NCBI RefSeq assembly: GCF_041240605.1
Contig: NZ_CP162487.1
Coordinates: 496,001 to 560,000 of the forward strand
Reading direction: 5' to 3'
From: Xanthomonas sp. DAR 80977
GTDB taxonomy: Bacteria > Pseudomonadota > Gammaproteobacteria > Xanthomonadales > Xanthomonadaceae
DNA: 64,000 nt
Shown here: piece after piece, positions 36,428 to 42,789 of the stretch
How positions within the stretch are numbered: the first letter of the stretch is position 1
Layout: the number at the start of each line of letters is the position of its first letter
The notes under the pieces: model-generated
The model's input: the letters and a program-made list of their open reading frames with translations, nothing else
What the model was told of the DNA's origin: nothing
Database searches by the model: none
Translations under genes and position numbers: made by a program

Positions 36428-36462
36428 CCCCCGCCACGAGGGCGAGGGTCGGTTCTTTAACA
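36428..36462 (+). promoter_or_regulatory. boxB-like hairpin and boxA antitermination motif
   Basis: CCCCCGCC-ACGAG-GGCGAGGG (36428-36448) is followed by GGTTCTTTAACA (36451-36462), which matches the rrn boxA TGCTCTTTAACA at 10 of 12 positions. The order boxB then boxA is that of ribosomal RNA leaders. NusB/NusE would be expected to bind the RNA. Confidence 0.55.
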
Positions 36463-36567
36463 GCTTAAGACTCGCTGGTCGGTCGCGTTGGCGCGCGATT
36501 CTTCCAGTGACAAGGACGGGGACAGAGATCAGTGCCGAGGAGGCTCCTCTGTCACACGGCCAAGCAG

Positions 36568-36604
36568 TGTCTTGTCGACTTTTGGGGCGACAAGACAATC
36601 TTTT
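36568..36604 (+). terminator. terminator-like hairpin inside the island transcript
   Basis: TGTCTTGTCG pairs perfectly with CGACAAGACA (10 pairs, 10-base loop), then ATCTTTT. The T-run starts three bases after the stem, so it may be a weak, antitermination-sensitive terminator. Confidence 0.5.
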
Positions 36605-36698
36605 CATGGTTGCACCGGGCGTGTCAATTGTTGGCCCGGGCAGTCTGGAATCTCTTGGCGAGACCGTGCTCCTCCAATCTTCTCTGAGGACAGCACGC

Positions 36699-36797
36699 AT
36701 GCGTACCAAGTCTGTACCGGTCTGTGCTTACACCCGTCGCCGTTTTGGCAGGGTCGAGCACGTCTGCCGGCACTTCCGCTCCTATCCGCGCCACTAA
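36699..36797 (+). CDS. Arg-rich micro-protein, 32 residues
   Basis: Starts MRTKSVPVCAYTRRRFGRVE and ends CRHFRSYPRH. GAGGA ends 8 bases before the ATG, a good ribosome binding site. The V-V-A-TRR...H-RS-P arrangement recalls small basic proteins encoded in phages and defence islands, none with a function known to me. The frame is open further left to 36411 without ribosome binding site or sensible sequence, so only these 32 codons are claimed. A terminator begins 12 bases after the stop. Confidence 0.55.
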   Translation: MRTKSVPVCAYTRRRFGRVEHVCRHFRSYPRH

Positions 36798-36808
36798 GCG
36801 TCGATAGG

Positions 36809-36846
36809 ATAAACACCGGACCTTAGTCTTAGGGTCCGGTGTTTAT
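36809..36846 (+). terminator. strong Rho-independent terminator
   Basis: ATAAACACCGGACC pairs with GGTCCGGTGTTTAT: 14 pairs, 10-base loop, stem foot rich in T on the right and A on the left, so it may act in both directions. Confidence 0.8.
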
Positions 36847-36905
36847 TAAAGGAAGGCTTGTTGCGAGGCGTTAGTCTAGGAGAGTCACATCGGAGCTTGT
36901 CAATA

Positions 36906-37043
36906 ATGGCTAGCAACAGCAAAGGCCCTGCGGACTTCCGTAGTTCGGTTTCCGGTAGATTTGTGACTCAGAAAACCGCGGAGCGCAATCCGCGAACTAC
37001 TGAGAAAGAGCACAATCGTCCGCCGCCGCCGAAGAAAAAATGA
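36906..37043 (+). CDS. micro-protein, 45 residues, SGRFVT-NPRTT-KE type
   Basis: Sequence opens MASNSKGPADFRSSVSGRFV, continues TQKTAERNPRTTEKEHN and ends in RPPPPKKK. Small proteins with the pattern SG-[FY]-VT...NP-TT-KE are widespread in bacteria and phage-like regions and are often mis-annotated; no function is known to me. GGAG lies 10 bases before the ATG. It is framed by two strong terminators, so it needs read-through from the left or its own promoter in the 60 bases before it. Confidence 0.65.
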   Translation: MASNSKGPADFRSSVSGRFVTQKTAERNPRTTEKEHNRPPPPKKK

Positions 37044-37045
37044 AT

Positions 37046-37078
37046 ATAAGGGCCCGCATAACTGCGGGCCCTTATTTT
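37046..37078 (+). terminator. strong Rho-independent terminator
   Basis: ATAAGGGCCCGC pairs with GCGGGCCCTTAT (12 perfect pairs, loop ATAACT), then TTT. It follows the 45-codon gene directly. Confidence 0.9.
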
Positions 37079-37199
37079 ATTCGTCTACCTGCCATGTTAG
37101 TCGGCTGCGCTCAAGCACTCACGGTTATAGCTATCAAAATCATGCTGAGATAGGGCGCTTACGGTAAATATAAATATTAAAATTATCTGAGGTTCTTGC

Positions 37200-38096
37200 A
37201 TGTCCATTGCAAATGATAATTCACAAGATGTTTCAGGGAGAAAGGAGAAGTGGGGACAAGCTCGGCGCCTTGAATTCATTGACTCTCGTCTCTTATGGGA
37301 CGGGCATGTGAACCGATCTGATTTGACGGATTTTTTCCACATTTCTCCTCCTCAGGCGACATTAGACCTGGCTGAGTATGTCAAAAGGGCGCCAGGAAAT
37401 GTGTACTACGATCCGAGACAGAAATCCTACTTGGCTTCGCCCTCATTTAAGGCAGTGCTGGCCGATTCTTCCAGTTCCCGTTATCTTGCCGAATTATATG
37501 CGTTACGCACTAGTATATTAGGGCCTGATCTAAGTTTCTTAGGAGCATTGCCGGCAGCTGAGGTTGTTCGCTCTCCTGCGCGTGCCGTAAATTCTACGCT
37601 TCTCAGGGATACATTGCATGCCATCCGAGAGCGCAGATTTCTTTTAATAACATATCAAACCATGGCTAGGTCAGAGCCCGATCAGCGGCAGGTTAGCCCT
37701 GTGGCTTTGGGCTACGATGGATTTCGGTGGCACATTCGCGCGTTTTGTCATGTGCGCAACGAATATCGAGACTTCGTATTCGCGAGAGTGTTAAGTGCTG
37801 CTCTGGCTGGTAGTACCCAAGTAAGTATTGATAATGATATTGAATGGAAAAGAATGATCGATATTACTATTGCGCCCAATCCGGACCTTTCGGAAGGTGC
37901 AAAGAGAGTCATCGAATTGGATTATGGGATGATTGACGGCAAGCTCACGATTGCTTGTAGGCAGGCGATGGGCTACTACCTCCTGACCCGACTTGGGCTG
38001 AGAGATGATGATTTTCGTACTGGTAAAGTACAGCAAGTCATACTTGTTAATAGGTTCGAGTTGGCTAAATATCTACCAGGCCTGATTCGCGCTTGA
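37200..38096 (+). CDS. WYL-domain transcriptional regulator, BrxR/CapW type
   Basis: 298 residues. N-terminal winged helix (RRLEFIDSRLLWDGHVNRSD, LTDFFHISPPQATLDLAEYV, about 22-62) with the YYDPRQKSYLASPSF wing-linker typical of this group; central WYL domain (about 130-200) in which the signature reads RWHIRAFCHVRNEYRDFVFARV; C-terminal WCX-like part. Regulators of this architecture (BrxR, CapW) repress anti-phage operons and are thought to be relieved by a nucleotide or nucleic-acid ligand. TGAGG precedes the ATG. AT-rich codon use marks it as acquired. It has no effector gene beside it. Confidence 0.85.
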   Translation: MSIANDNSQDVSGRKEKWGQARRLEFIDSRLLWDGHVNRSDLTDFFHISPPQATLDLAEYVKRAPGNVYYDPRQKSYLASPSFKAVLADSSSSRYLAELYALRTSILGPDLSFLGALPAAEVVRSPARAVNSTLLRDTLHAIRERRFLLITYQTMARSEPDQRQVSPVALGYDGFRWHIRAFCHVRNEYRDFVFARVLSAALAGSTQVSIDNDIEWKRMIDITIAPNPDLSEGAKRVIELDYGMIDGKLTIACRQAMGYYLLTRLGLRDDDFRTGKVQQVILVNRFELAKYLPGLIRA

Positions 38097-38297
38097 TATT
38101 TTGGAAAGTTGCTCTGGTAATAAATTGGCTTATCAGCTTGGGCGATTTTTAAATAATCGCCACTACTGTGTAGTTATCGCTTCCAAATAATGCCAATTTT
38201 CGTGAAGTAAAGGCATGAAGCGTTGGTCGCCCCACTTAATGGCAAAGATGTGCACTCTCAGTCAATATCGAAAAGGGAGGAGTGGCGTGGTATTTGT

Positions 38298-38335
38298 GCT
38301 AGAGCGCGTCTATTGCATGCGCTAGCGGCTCTAGC
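38298..38335. repeat. inverted repeat at the right island boundary
   Basis: GCTAGAGC (38298-38305) and GCTCTAGC (38328-38335), perfect 8-base arms with a 22-base spacer, spanning the last codons and stop of comM. From 38097 to here no gene is supported; a hairpin GGCGATT/AATCGCC (38141-38161) follows the WYL gene. Confidence 0.5.
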
Positions 38336-39846
38336 CCCGGTGCTGCGGGTTCGCCGCGGTCCAGTTGCCGGTAGCCGATCGCCTCGGTCAGGTGCGCGGT
38401 GGCGATCGCGTCGCTGCCGTCCAGGTCGGCGATGGTGCGCGCCACGCGCAGGATGCGGTGCAGCGAGCGTGCCGACAGCCGCAGGCGGTCGATGGCGTGT
38501 TCCAGCAGAGCCTCGTCGCGCGGCTGCAGGCGGCAGTCGCGCAAGGTTTCGCCGTGGCCGAGCTGGCCGTTGGGGCAGCCGGCGCGCGCCAGCTGGCGTT
38601 GCCGTGCCTGCTCCACGCGGGCGCGCACCGCGGCGCTGCTTTCGCCGGGCGCGGCATCGGCGCGCAGCGCCTGCGGTGGCAGCCGCGGCACGTCCACATG
38701 CAGGTCGATGCGATCCAGCAAGGGGCCGGAGATGCGCGCGCGGTAGCGGCGGATGCCATCGTCGCTGCAGCGGCAGCGGCCGCTGGCATCGCCGGCCCAG
38801 CCGCAGGGGCAGGGGTTCATCGCCGCGACCAGTTGGAAGCGGGCCGGGAACTCGGCGCTGCGCGCGGCCCGCGACACCGTGACCGTGCCCGATTCCAGCG
38901 GCTCGCGCAGCACTTCCAGCGCGTGCCGGTTCCATTCGGGCAGTTCGTCCAGGAACAGCACGCCGCGATGCGCCAGCGAGATCTCGCCCGGGCGTGGATG
39001 GGTGCCGCCGCCGACCAGCGACACCGCGCTGGCGGTGTGATGCGGCGCGCGGTAGGGGCGCTGCCGCCAGCGTGCCGGGTCCAGGCCGCGGCCGCTGACC
39101 GAGGCGATCGCCGCCGCTTCCAGCGCCTCGGCCTCGCTGGCCTCGGGCAGGATCCCCGGCAGGCGCGAGGCCAGCAGGGTCTTGCCGCAGCCCGGACTGC
39201 CGATCAGCAGCAGGTGGTGGTGGCCGGCGGCGGCGATCTCCAGCGCGCGCCGCGCCTGCGCCTGCCCGCGCACGTCGCTCAGGTCGGGAAACGGCGTGGC
39301 CGCGGCCGGCAGGGCGGCGGCGGCCGGCAAGGTCTTGGTGCCGTTCAACAGCGCGCAGACCTCGAGCAGGGTGCGTGCGGTGAATGCCTGCACGTGCTGC
39401 GCCAGCGCCGCCTCGGGGCCGTTGCCGGCGGGCACGATCAGGGTGCGTCCGGCCTGCGCGGCGGCCAGCGCCGCCGGCAGCACGCCGTCCACGGGGCGCA
39501 GTTCGCCGGTCAGGGCCAGTTCGCCGAGGAATTCGTAGTGGCTCAGCGCCTGCGGGTCGAGCTGCCCGGCGGCGGCGAGGATGCCCAATGCGATCGGCAG
39601 GTCGAAGCGCCCGCCTTCCTTGGGCAGGTCGGCCGGGGCCAGGTTGACGGTGATGCGCCGTGCCGGGAATTCGTATTGCGCGCACAGCATGGCGGCACGC
39701 ACCCGGTCGCGCGATTCGCGTACCGCGGCTTCGGGCAGGCCGACGATCTGCGTCGCCGGCAGCCCGCCGGACAGATGGACCTCGACCCGAACCGGAGGCG
39801 CAAGCACCCCCGCGCGGGCACGGCTGTGCACCAGCGCCAGGCTCAT
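38299..39846 (-). CDS. comM: ComM / YifB-family AAA+ ATPase (Mg-chelatase-like)
   Basis: 515 residues. N-terminal Lon-protease-like fold (SLALVHSRARAGVLAPPVRV), Walker A GSPGCGKT, Walker B GVLFLDELPEW, and the zinc-type CPCG...CRC insert, as in ComM, a hexameric helicase that promotes branch migration during natural transformation. Length is complete, so the gene is not interrupted, but its last residues (PLAHAIDAL) run into the junction with the AT-rich island and may differ from relatives. comM is a known island integration site in other gamma-proteobacteria. Confidence 0.93.
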   Translation of the reverse strand: MSLALVHSRARAGVLAPPVRVEVHLSGGLPATQIVGLPEAAVRESRDRVRAAMLCAQYEFPARRITVNLAPADLPKEGGRFDLPIALGILAAAGQLDPQALSHYEFLGELALTGELRPVDGVLPAALAAAQAGRTLIVPAGNGPEAALAQHVQAFTARTLLEVCALLNGTKTLPAAAALPAAATPFPDLSDVRGQAQARRALEIAAAGHHHLLLIGSPGCGKTLLASRLPGILPEASEAEALEAAAIASVSGRGLDPARWRQRPYRAPHHTASAVSLVGGGTHPRPGEISLAHRGVLFLDELPEWNRHALEVLREPLESGTVTVSRAARSAEFPARFQLVAAMNPCPCGWAGDASGRCRCSDDGIRRYRARISGPLLDRIDLHVDVPRLPPQALRADAAPGESSAAVRARVEQARQRQLARAGCPNGQLGHGETLRDCRLQPRDEALLEHAIDRLRLSARSLHRILRVARTIADLDGSDAIATAHLTEAIGYRQLDRGEPAAPGLEPLAHAIDAL

Positions 39847-39859
39847 GGTGGCGGGTGGG

Positions 39860-40132
39860 TCAGGCTTGCGCGGAGGGCGGCGCGTCGCCGCTGCGCGCGG
39901 CTTCCAGCGCGGCGACGCTGCGTTCCAGCGCTTCCAGCTTCTCGCGGGTGCGCAGCAGCACCGCGCGCTGCACGTCGAATTCCTCGCGGGTGACCAGGTC
40001 GAGCTTGCCCAGCCCGGCCTGCAGCGCGCTCTTGAAGGTGCTCTGCAGTTCGTCGCGGGATTCGCGCAGGCCTGGCGGCACCAGGTCGCTGAGGCGGCGG
40101 GCGAGGTCGTCGAGGTGGTTGAGGTCGATCAT
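39860..40132 (-). CDS. ubiK: ubiquinone biosynthesis accessory factor UbiK (BMFP family)
   Basis: 90 residues: MIDLNHLDDLARRLSDLVPP, then a central helix and a C-terminal coiled coil (EEFDVQRAVLLRTREKLEAL). UbiK binds UbiJ and aids aerobic ubiquinone synthesis. The gene lies 13 bases before comM on the same strand, the usual pairing in this group, and is divergent from the P-II gene. Confidence 0.88.
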   Translation of the reverse strand: MIDLNHLDDLARRLSDLVPPGLRESRDELQSTFKSALQAGLGKLDLVTREEFDVQRAVLLRTREKLEALERSVAALEAARSGDAPPSAQA

Positions 40133-40245
40133 GGCGATGCTCCGGCAGGTAGCGCCAGACTGCGGCACCCGGCGGTTCGGGTCCATCGGTGTCCGGCGCG
40201 GCGCGCTGTCGGGAAATTCCGGCGATGGGGCGCGCGGCCATTTGA

Positions 40246-40647
<402 letters not shown>

Positions 40648-40727
40648 GGCGTCTGCGATGCCGGGCCGATGCGCGAGCAGCCGTCGACGCCAGCAGGTCC
40701 GCCAGGCGCAGGTCGACTTGCGAGGCT

Positions 40728-41462
40728 CTAGATGCCGGACAGGCCCCGGCCGAGCGTGAGCCAGAAGACGGCAACCGTTGCGGCAGCGGCAAGCACGATG
40801 GCCCGGCTGAATGGAAGCGAGGACATTCGCGAGAGGGTACGTGACGCGGCGACAAACAGCAGGCCGACCGGCGCGAGCAGGCTTTCCAGCGCGACCTCTT
40901 TGAGGGTCGTCAGCGCCACGCCTGGGTAGAACAGAACGCTCAGGCAGGCCACCGCACCTGCGGTGCAATATGCGGCGAGCAGGGGCGTGCCCGTCGGCAA
41001 TCCAGTGGCGGCCCGCCGCAAGACGATGACGTAGAGCCAGATACCCGCGATCCCCAGGGCCAGGCGCCACGCCCAGCGAGGCTGCAGCGAAAGGTCGCGC
41101 AACACGAAGGCGAGGTCGCTGGTATCGGTAGCCGCAGAAAGAATGCAGCAGCCCGCGCCCCAGAGCCCGCTGAACGCGAGAAGCAGGGCCAGGAACACGG
41201 CCTCGGTCGCGCCTTGTCTGCTTCGCCCTAAGGCGATTGCAGCGGCGGCGGCGGTGCAGAGGCTGCCTAACGGCCCAGCGGCATCGACGATCGCAAGGCC
41301 GGGGTGGCATCGGAAGTACACCGAAGTCAGCAGGGTCACCGTGCCGCCTGTGCCCAGGCAGGCAAGCCCGTGGCCGACGACTTCGTGTGCTGCGCATGCA
41401 ATGACGAACGCAATGGCCGCAAGTGCGCACAGGGTCCAAACGCTGAGGCGCTCATGCGGCAT
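40728..41462 (-). CDS. multi-pass membrane protein with HEVVGHG motif
   Basis: 244 residues with about six or seven hydrophobic segments. The first helix is followed by AAHEVVGHGLACL; this resembles the zinc motif of membrane metalloproteases (HExxH) but has one extra residue, as in a group of uncharacterised membrane proteins with HE--GHG. No second metal ligand (such as NPDG) is obvious. Start at 41462 (MPHERLSVWTLCALAAIAFV) chosen because the upstream frame is Arg/Pro-rich. Placed where amtB often follows glnB in relatives; no link is evident. Confidence 0.65.
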   Translation of the reverse strand: MPHERLSVWTLCALAAIAFVIACAAHEVVGHGLACLGTGGTVTLLTSVYFRCHPGLAIVDAAGPLGSLCTAAAAAIALGRSRQGATEAVFLALLLAFSGLWGAGCCILSAATDTSDLAFVLRDLSLQPRWAWRLALGIAGIWLYVIVLRRAATGLPTGTPLLAAYCTAGAVACLSVLFYPGVALTTLKEVALESLLAPVGLLFVAASRTLSRMSSLPFSRAIVLAAAATVAVFWLTLGRGLSGI

Positions 41463-41631
41463 GGGGTGCGATGCCTGGGCGGGAGAGAGGCGCGGCGACG
41501 CCAGGCCAGCGGCACCGCGTCCGCCGTAGGCGTCTTTTCGGACGCCAGGATAGCGCTGGCGCGGGGCCGGCGCTGTCCCGCGGGCAGGGTGTGCGGTCGG
41601 CGCCATGCGGCAGGCGCCGACCGTCGCGCGC

Positions 41632-42483
41632 TTACTCGCCCAGGGCTTCGGCCACGAACGGCGGCAGCACCTGGGTGCCGGTGTGCAGGTGCGCGCTGTA
41701 GTAGCGGGTGGCGAACGGCTTGGCAGCCGCGTCGGCTTGGCGGAAGTCGAAGCCGCCGGACTTGCGCGCCAGGGTCACGCTCCACCAGCCGGTCGGGTAG
41801 CACGGCTGCGGGAACGGCACGGTGTGGAAGCTGGCGAAGCCGGCCTTGCCCATCTCGGTGCGCATTTCCTTGATCAGGTCCAGCAGCGCCAGCGGCGATT
41901 CGGACTGCTGGACCAGGATGCCGTCGTCCTTCAGCGCCTTGAAGCAGCTGTCGTAGAACGCCTTGTTGAACAGGCCTTCGGCCGGGCCGACCGGATCGGT
42001 GGAGTCGACGATGACGATGTCCACGCTGCCGGCCGGGCAGTTGGCCATGTAGGCGATGCCGTCGTCGAACAGCAGCTCGGCGCGCGGATCGGCGTTGGAC
42101 TCGCACAGTTCCGGGAAGTACTTCTCGGCCATGCGCGTGACCTGCTCGTCGATGTCGCACTGGGTGGCGCTTTCCACGCCCGGGTGCTTGAGCACCTCGC
42201 GCAGGGTGCCGCAGTCGCCGCCGCCGATGATCACCACGCGCTTGGGCGCGGCGTGGGTGAACAGCGCCGGGTGGCTGATCATCTCGTGGTAGAAGAAATT
42301 GTCGCGCGTGGTCAGCATCACCGCGCCGTCGATCACCATCAACTTGCCCCAGTCGGTGGTGTCGTAGATCTCGATCTTCTGGAACGGCGACTGCACCTCG
42401 TCCAGCTTGCCGGTGATGCGGTAGCCGATGGCCGAGCCGGTGGGCTGGAAGTGTTCGATGTACCAGTTGTCGTTGGCGGTCAT
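41632..42483 (-). CDS. speE: spermidine synthase (polyamine aminopropyltransferase)
   Basis: 283 residues. Transfers aminopropyl from decarboxylated SAM to putrescine. N-terminal YHEMISHPALFTH, the decarboxy-SAM motif VVIIGGGDCGTLREVLKH, the DIDEQV strand and the catalytic DSTDPVGPAEGLF are all present. Divergent from speA over 306 bases, so two polyamine steps share a control region. Confidence 0.95.
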   Translation of the reverse strand: MTANDNWYIEHFQPTGSAIGYRITGKLDEVQSPFQKIEIYDTTDWGKLMVIDGAVMLTTRDNFFYHEMISHPALFTHAAPKRVVIIGGGDCGTLREVLKHPGVESATQCDIDEQVTRMAEKYFPELCESNADPRAELLFDDGIAYMANCPAGSVDIVIVDSTDPVGPAEGLFNKAFYDSCFKALKDDGILVQQSESPLALLDLIKEMRTEMGKAGFASFHTVPFPQPCYPTGWWSVTLARKSGGFDFRQADAAAKPFATRYYSAHLHTGTQVLPPFVAEALGE

Positions 42484-42720
42484 GCAGGGATCCTAGAAAA
42501 CAAAAAAGAAGAGGTACTCCCTTCTCCCACCGGGAGAAGGTGGCGCGAAGCGCCGGATGAGGGTAGGGCGCAGCCCCGCGCAGCCAGACCACGCGATGCC
42601 AGGCCCAACCCTGCGCCGGATGAGGGCAGGGCGCAGCCTCGTGCGCCCGAAGCGCGCGGCACGGCACCCGAACCCTCACCCGACCCCGCTCCGCCGGGGA
42701 GAGGGGCGTCAGGTCGGCGC
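42484..42720. repeat. intergenic repeats between speE and speA
   Basis: CCTTCTCCC-ACC-GGGAGAAGG (42513-42533) is a perfect 9-base stem directly before speE; two copies of GCCGGATGAGGG-AGGGCGCAG follow (about 42551 and 42612), then a CCCTCACCCGACCCCGCTCC tract and CCGCCGGGGAGAGGGGCG. These match the GATGAGGG/CCCTCATC-type repeats common between Xanthomonas genes. On the speE strand the hairpin precedes a T-rich tract, so attenuation is conceivable. No gene. Confidence 0.5.
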
Positions 42721-42760
42721 GGATTGTAACGGAGCCCACGCGTAGCAGGCGTTACAATCC
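42721..42760. promoter_or_regulatory. inverted repeat with back-to-back -10 boxes before speA
   Basis: GGATTGTAACG (42721-42731) and CGTTACAATCC (42750-42760), perfect 11-base arms, 18-base spacer. Each arm contains TACAAT, a five-of-six match to the -10 box, one on each strand. The alternative pairing GGCGT/ACGCC (42748-42765) followed by CTTTTT would form a weak terminator. Confidence 0.45.
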
Positions 42761-42789
42761 ACGCCCTTTTTCCCGCCGAGTCCGCCCCG

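Larger units (their letters stand above)
36408..36846 (+). ncRNA. putative structured transcript with boxA leader
   Basis: Inferred from signals, not from homology: a promoter-like pair at 36373, a boxB-like hairpin and boxA at 36428-36462, then successive hairpins (GACAGAG/CTCTGTC at about 36521-36552 competing with GTGACA/TGTCAC; TGTCTTGTCG/CGACAAGACA at 36568-36597; CCGGGC/GCCCGG; CGTGCT/AGCACG), a 32-codon ORF at the 3' end and a strong terminator. Ribosomal-type boxA is found where long untranslated RNA must escape Rho. A hairpin with T-run on the other strand at 36421-36448 could alternatively end a leftward transcript. Confidence 0.35.
36056..38298. other. AT-rich genomic island with WYL regulator
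   Basis: About 2.24 kb whose base composition departs sharply from the surrounding 70% G+C; the stretch 36181-36240 is 15% and sampled coding lines are near 47%. Contents: an AT-rich leader with stem-loops (for example AAGTTAAA/TTTAACTT at 36181-36210), a GC-rich folded stretch at 36243-36360, a boxA-led transcript with a 32-codon ORF, a 45-codon ORF, and a WYL regulator. From 36056 to about 36370 no gene is supported. No integrase or transposase is present, so the mode of arrival is unknown. Confidence 0.8.

Noticed and set aside
36395..36709. Leftward 104-codon ORF in the island
   Set aside because: No ribosome binding site and no recognisable sequence; it would run through the hairpin and T-run at 36421-36448. 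It mirrors the hairpin region.
36411..36797. A 128-codon gene ending in the Arg-rich peptide
   Set aside because: The first 96 codons overlap the boxA/hairpin stretch, lack a ribosome binding site and read as random composition. Only the last 32 codons have a proper start signal.
36056..37200. Retron, CRISPR array or type III toxin-antitoxin RNA in the AT-rich island
   Set aside because: No reverse transcriptase, cas gene or toxin is encoded, and no tandem repeats of 20-40 bases were found. Hairpins alone do not support these classes.
36096..38297. GTGGTATT octamer at both island edges as direct repeats (att sites)
   Set aside because: Only eight bases, with chance matches likely over such flanks, and no recombinase gene. 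The inverted repeats are more notable, although also weak.
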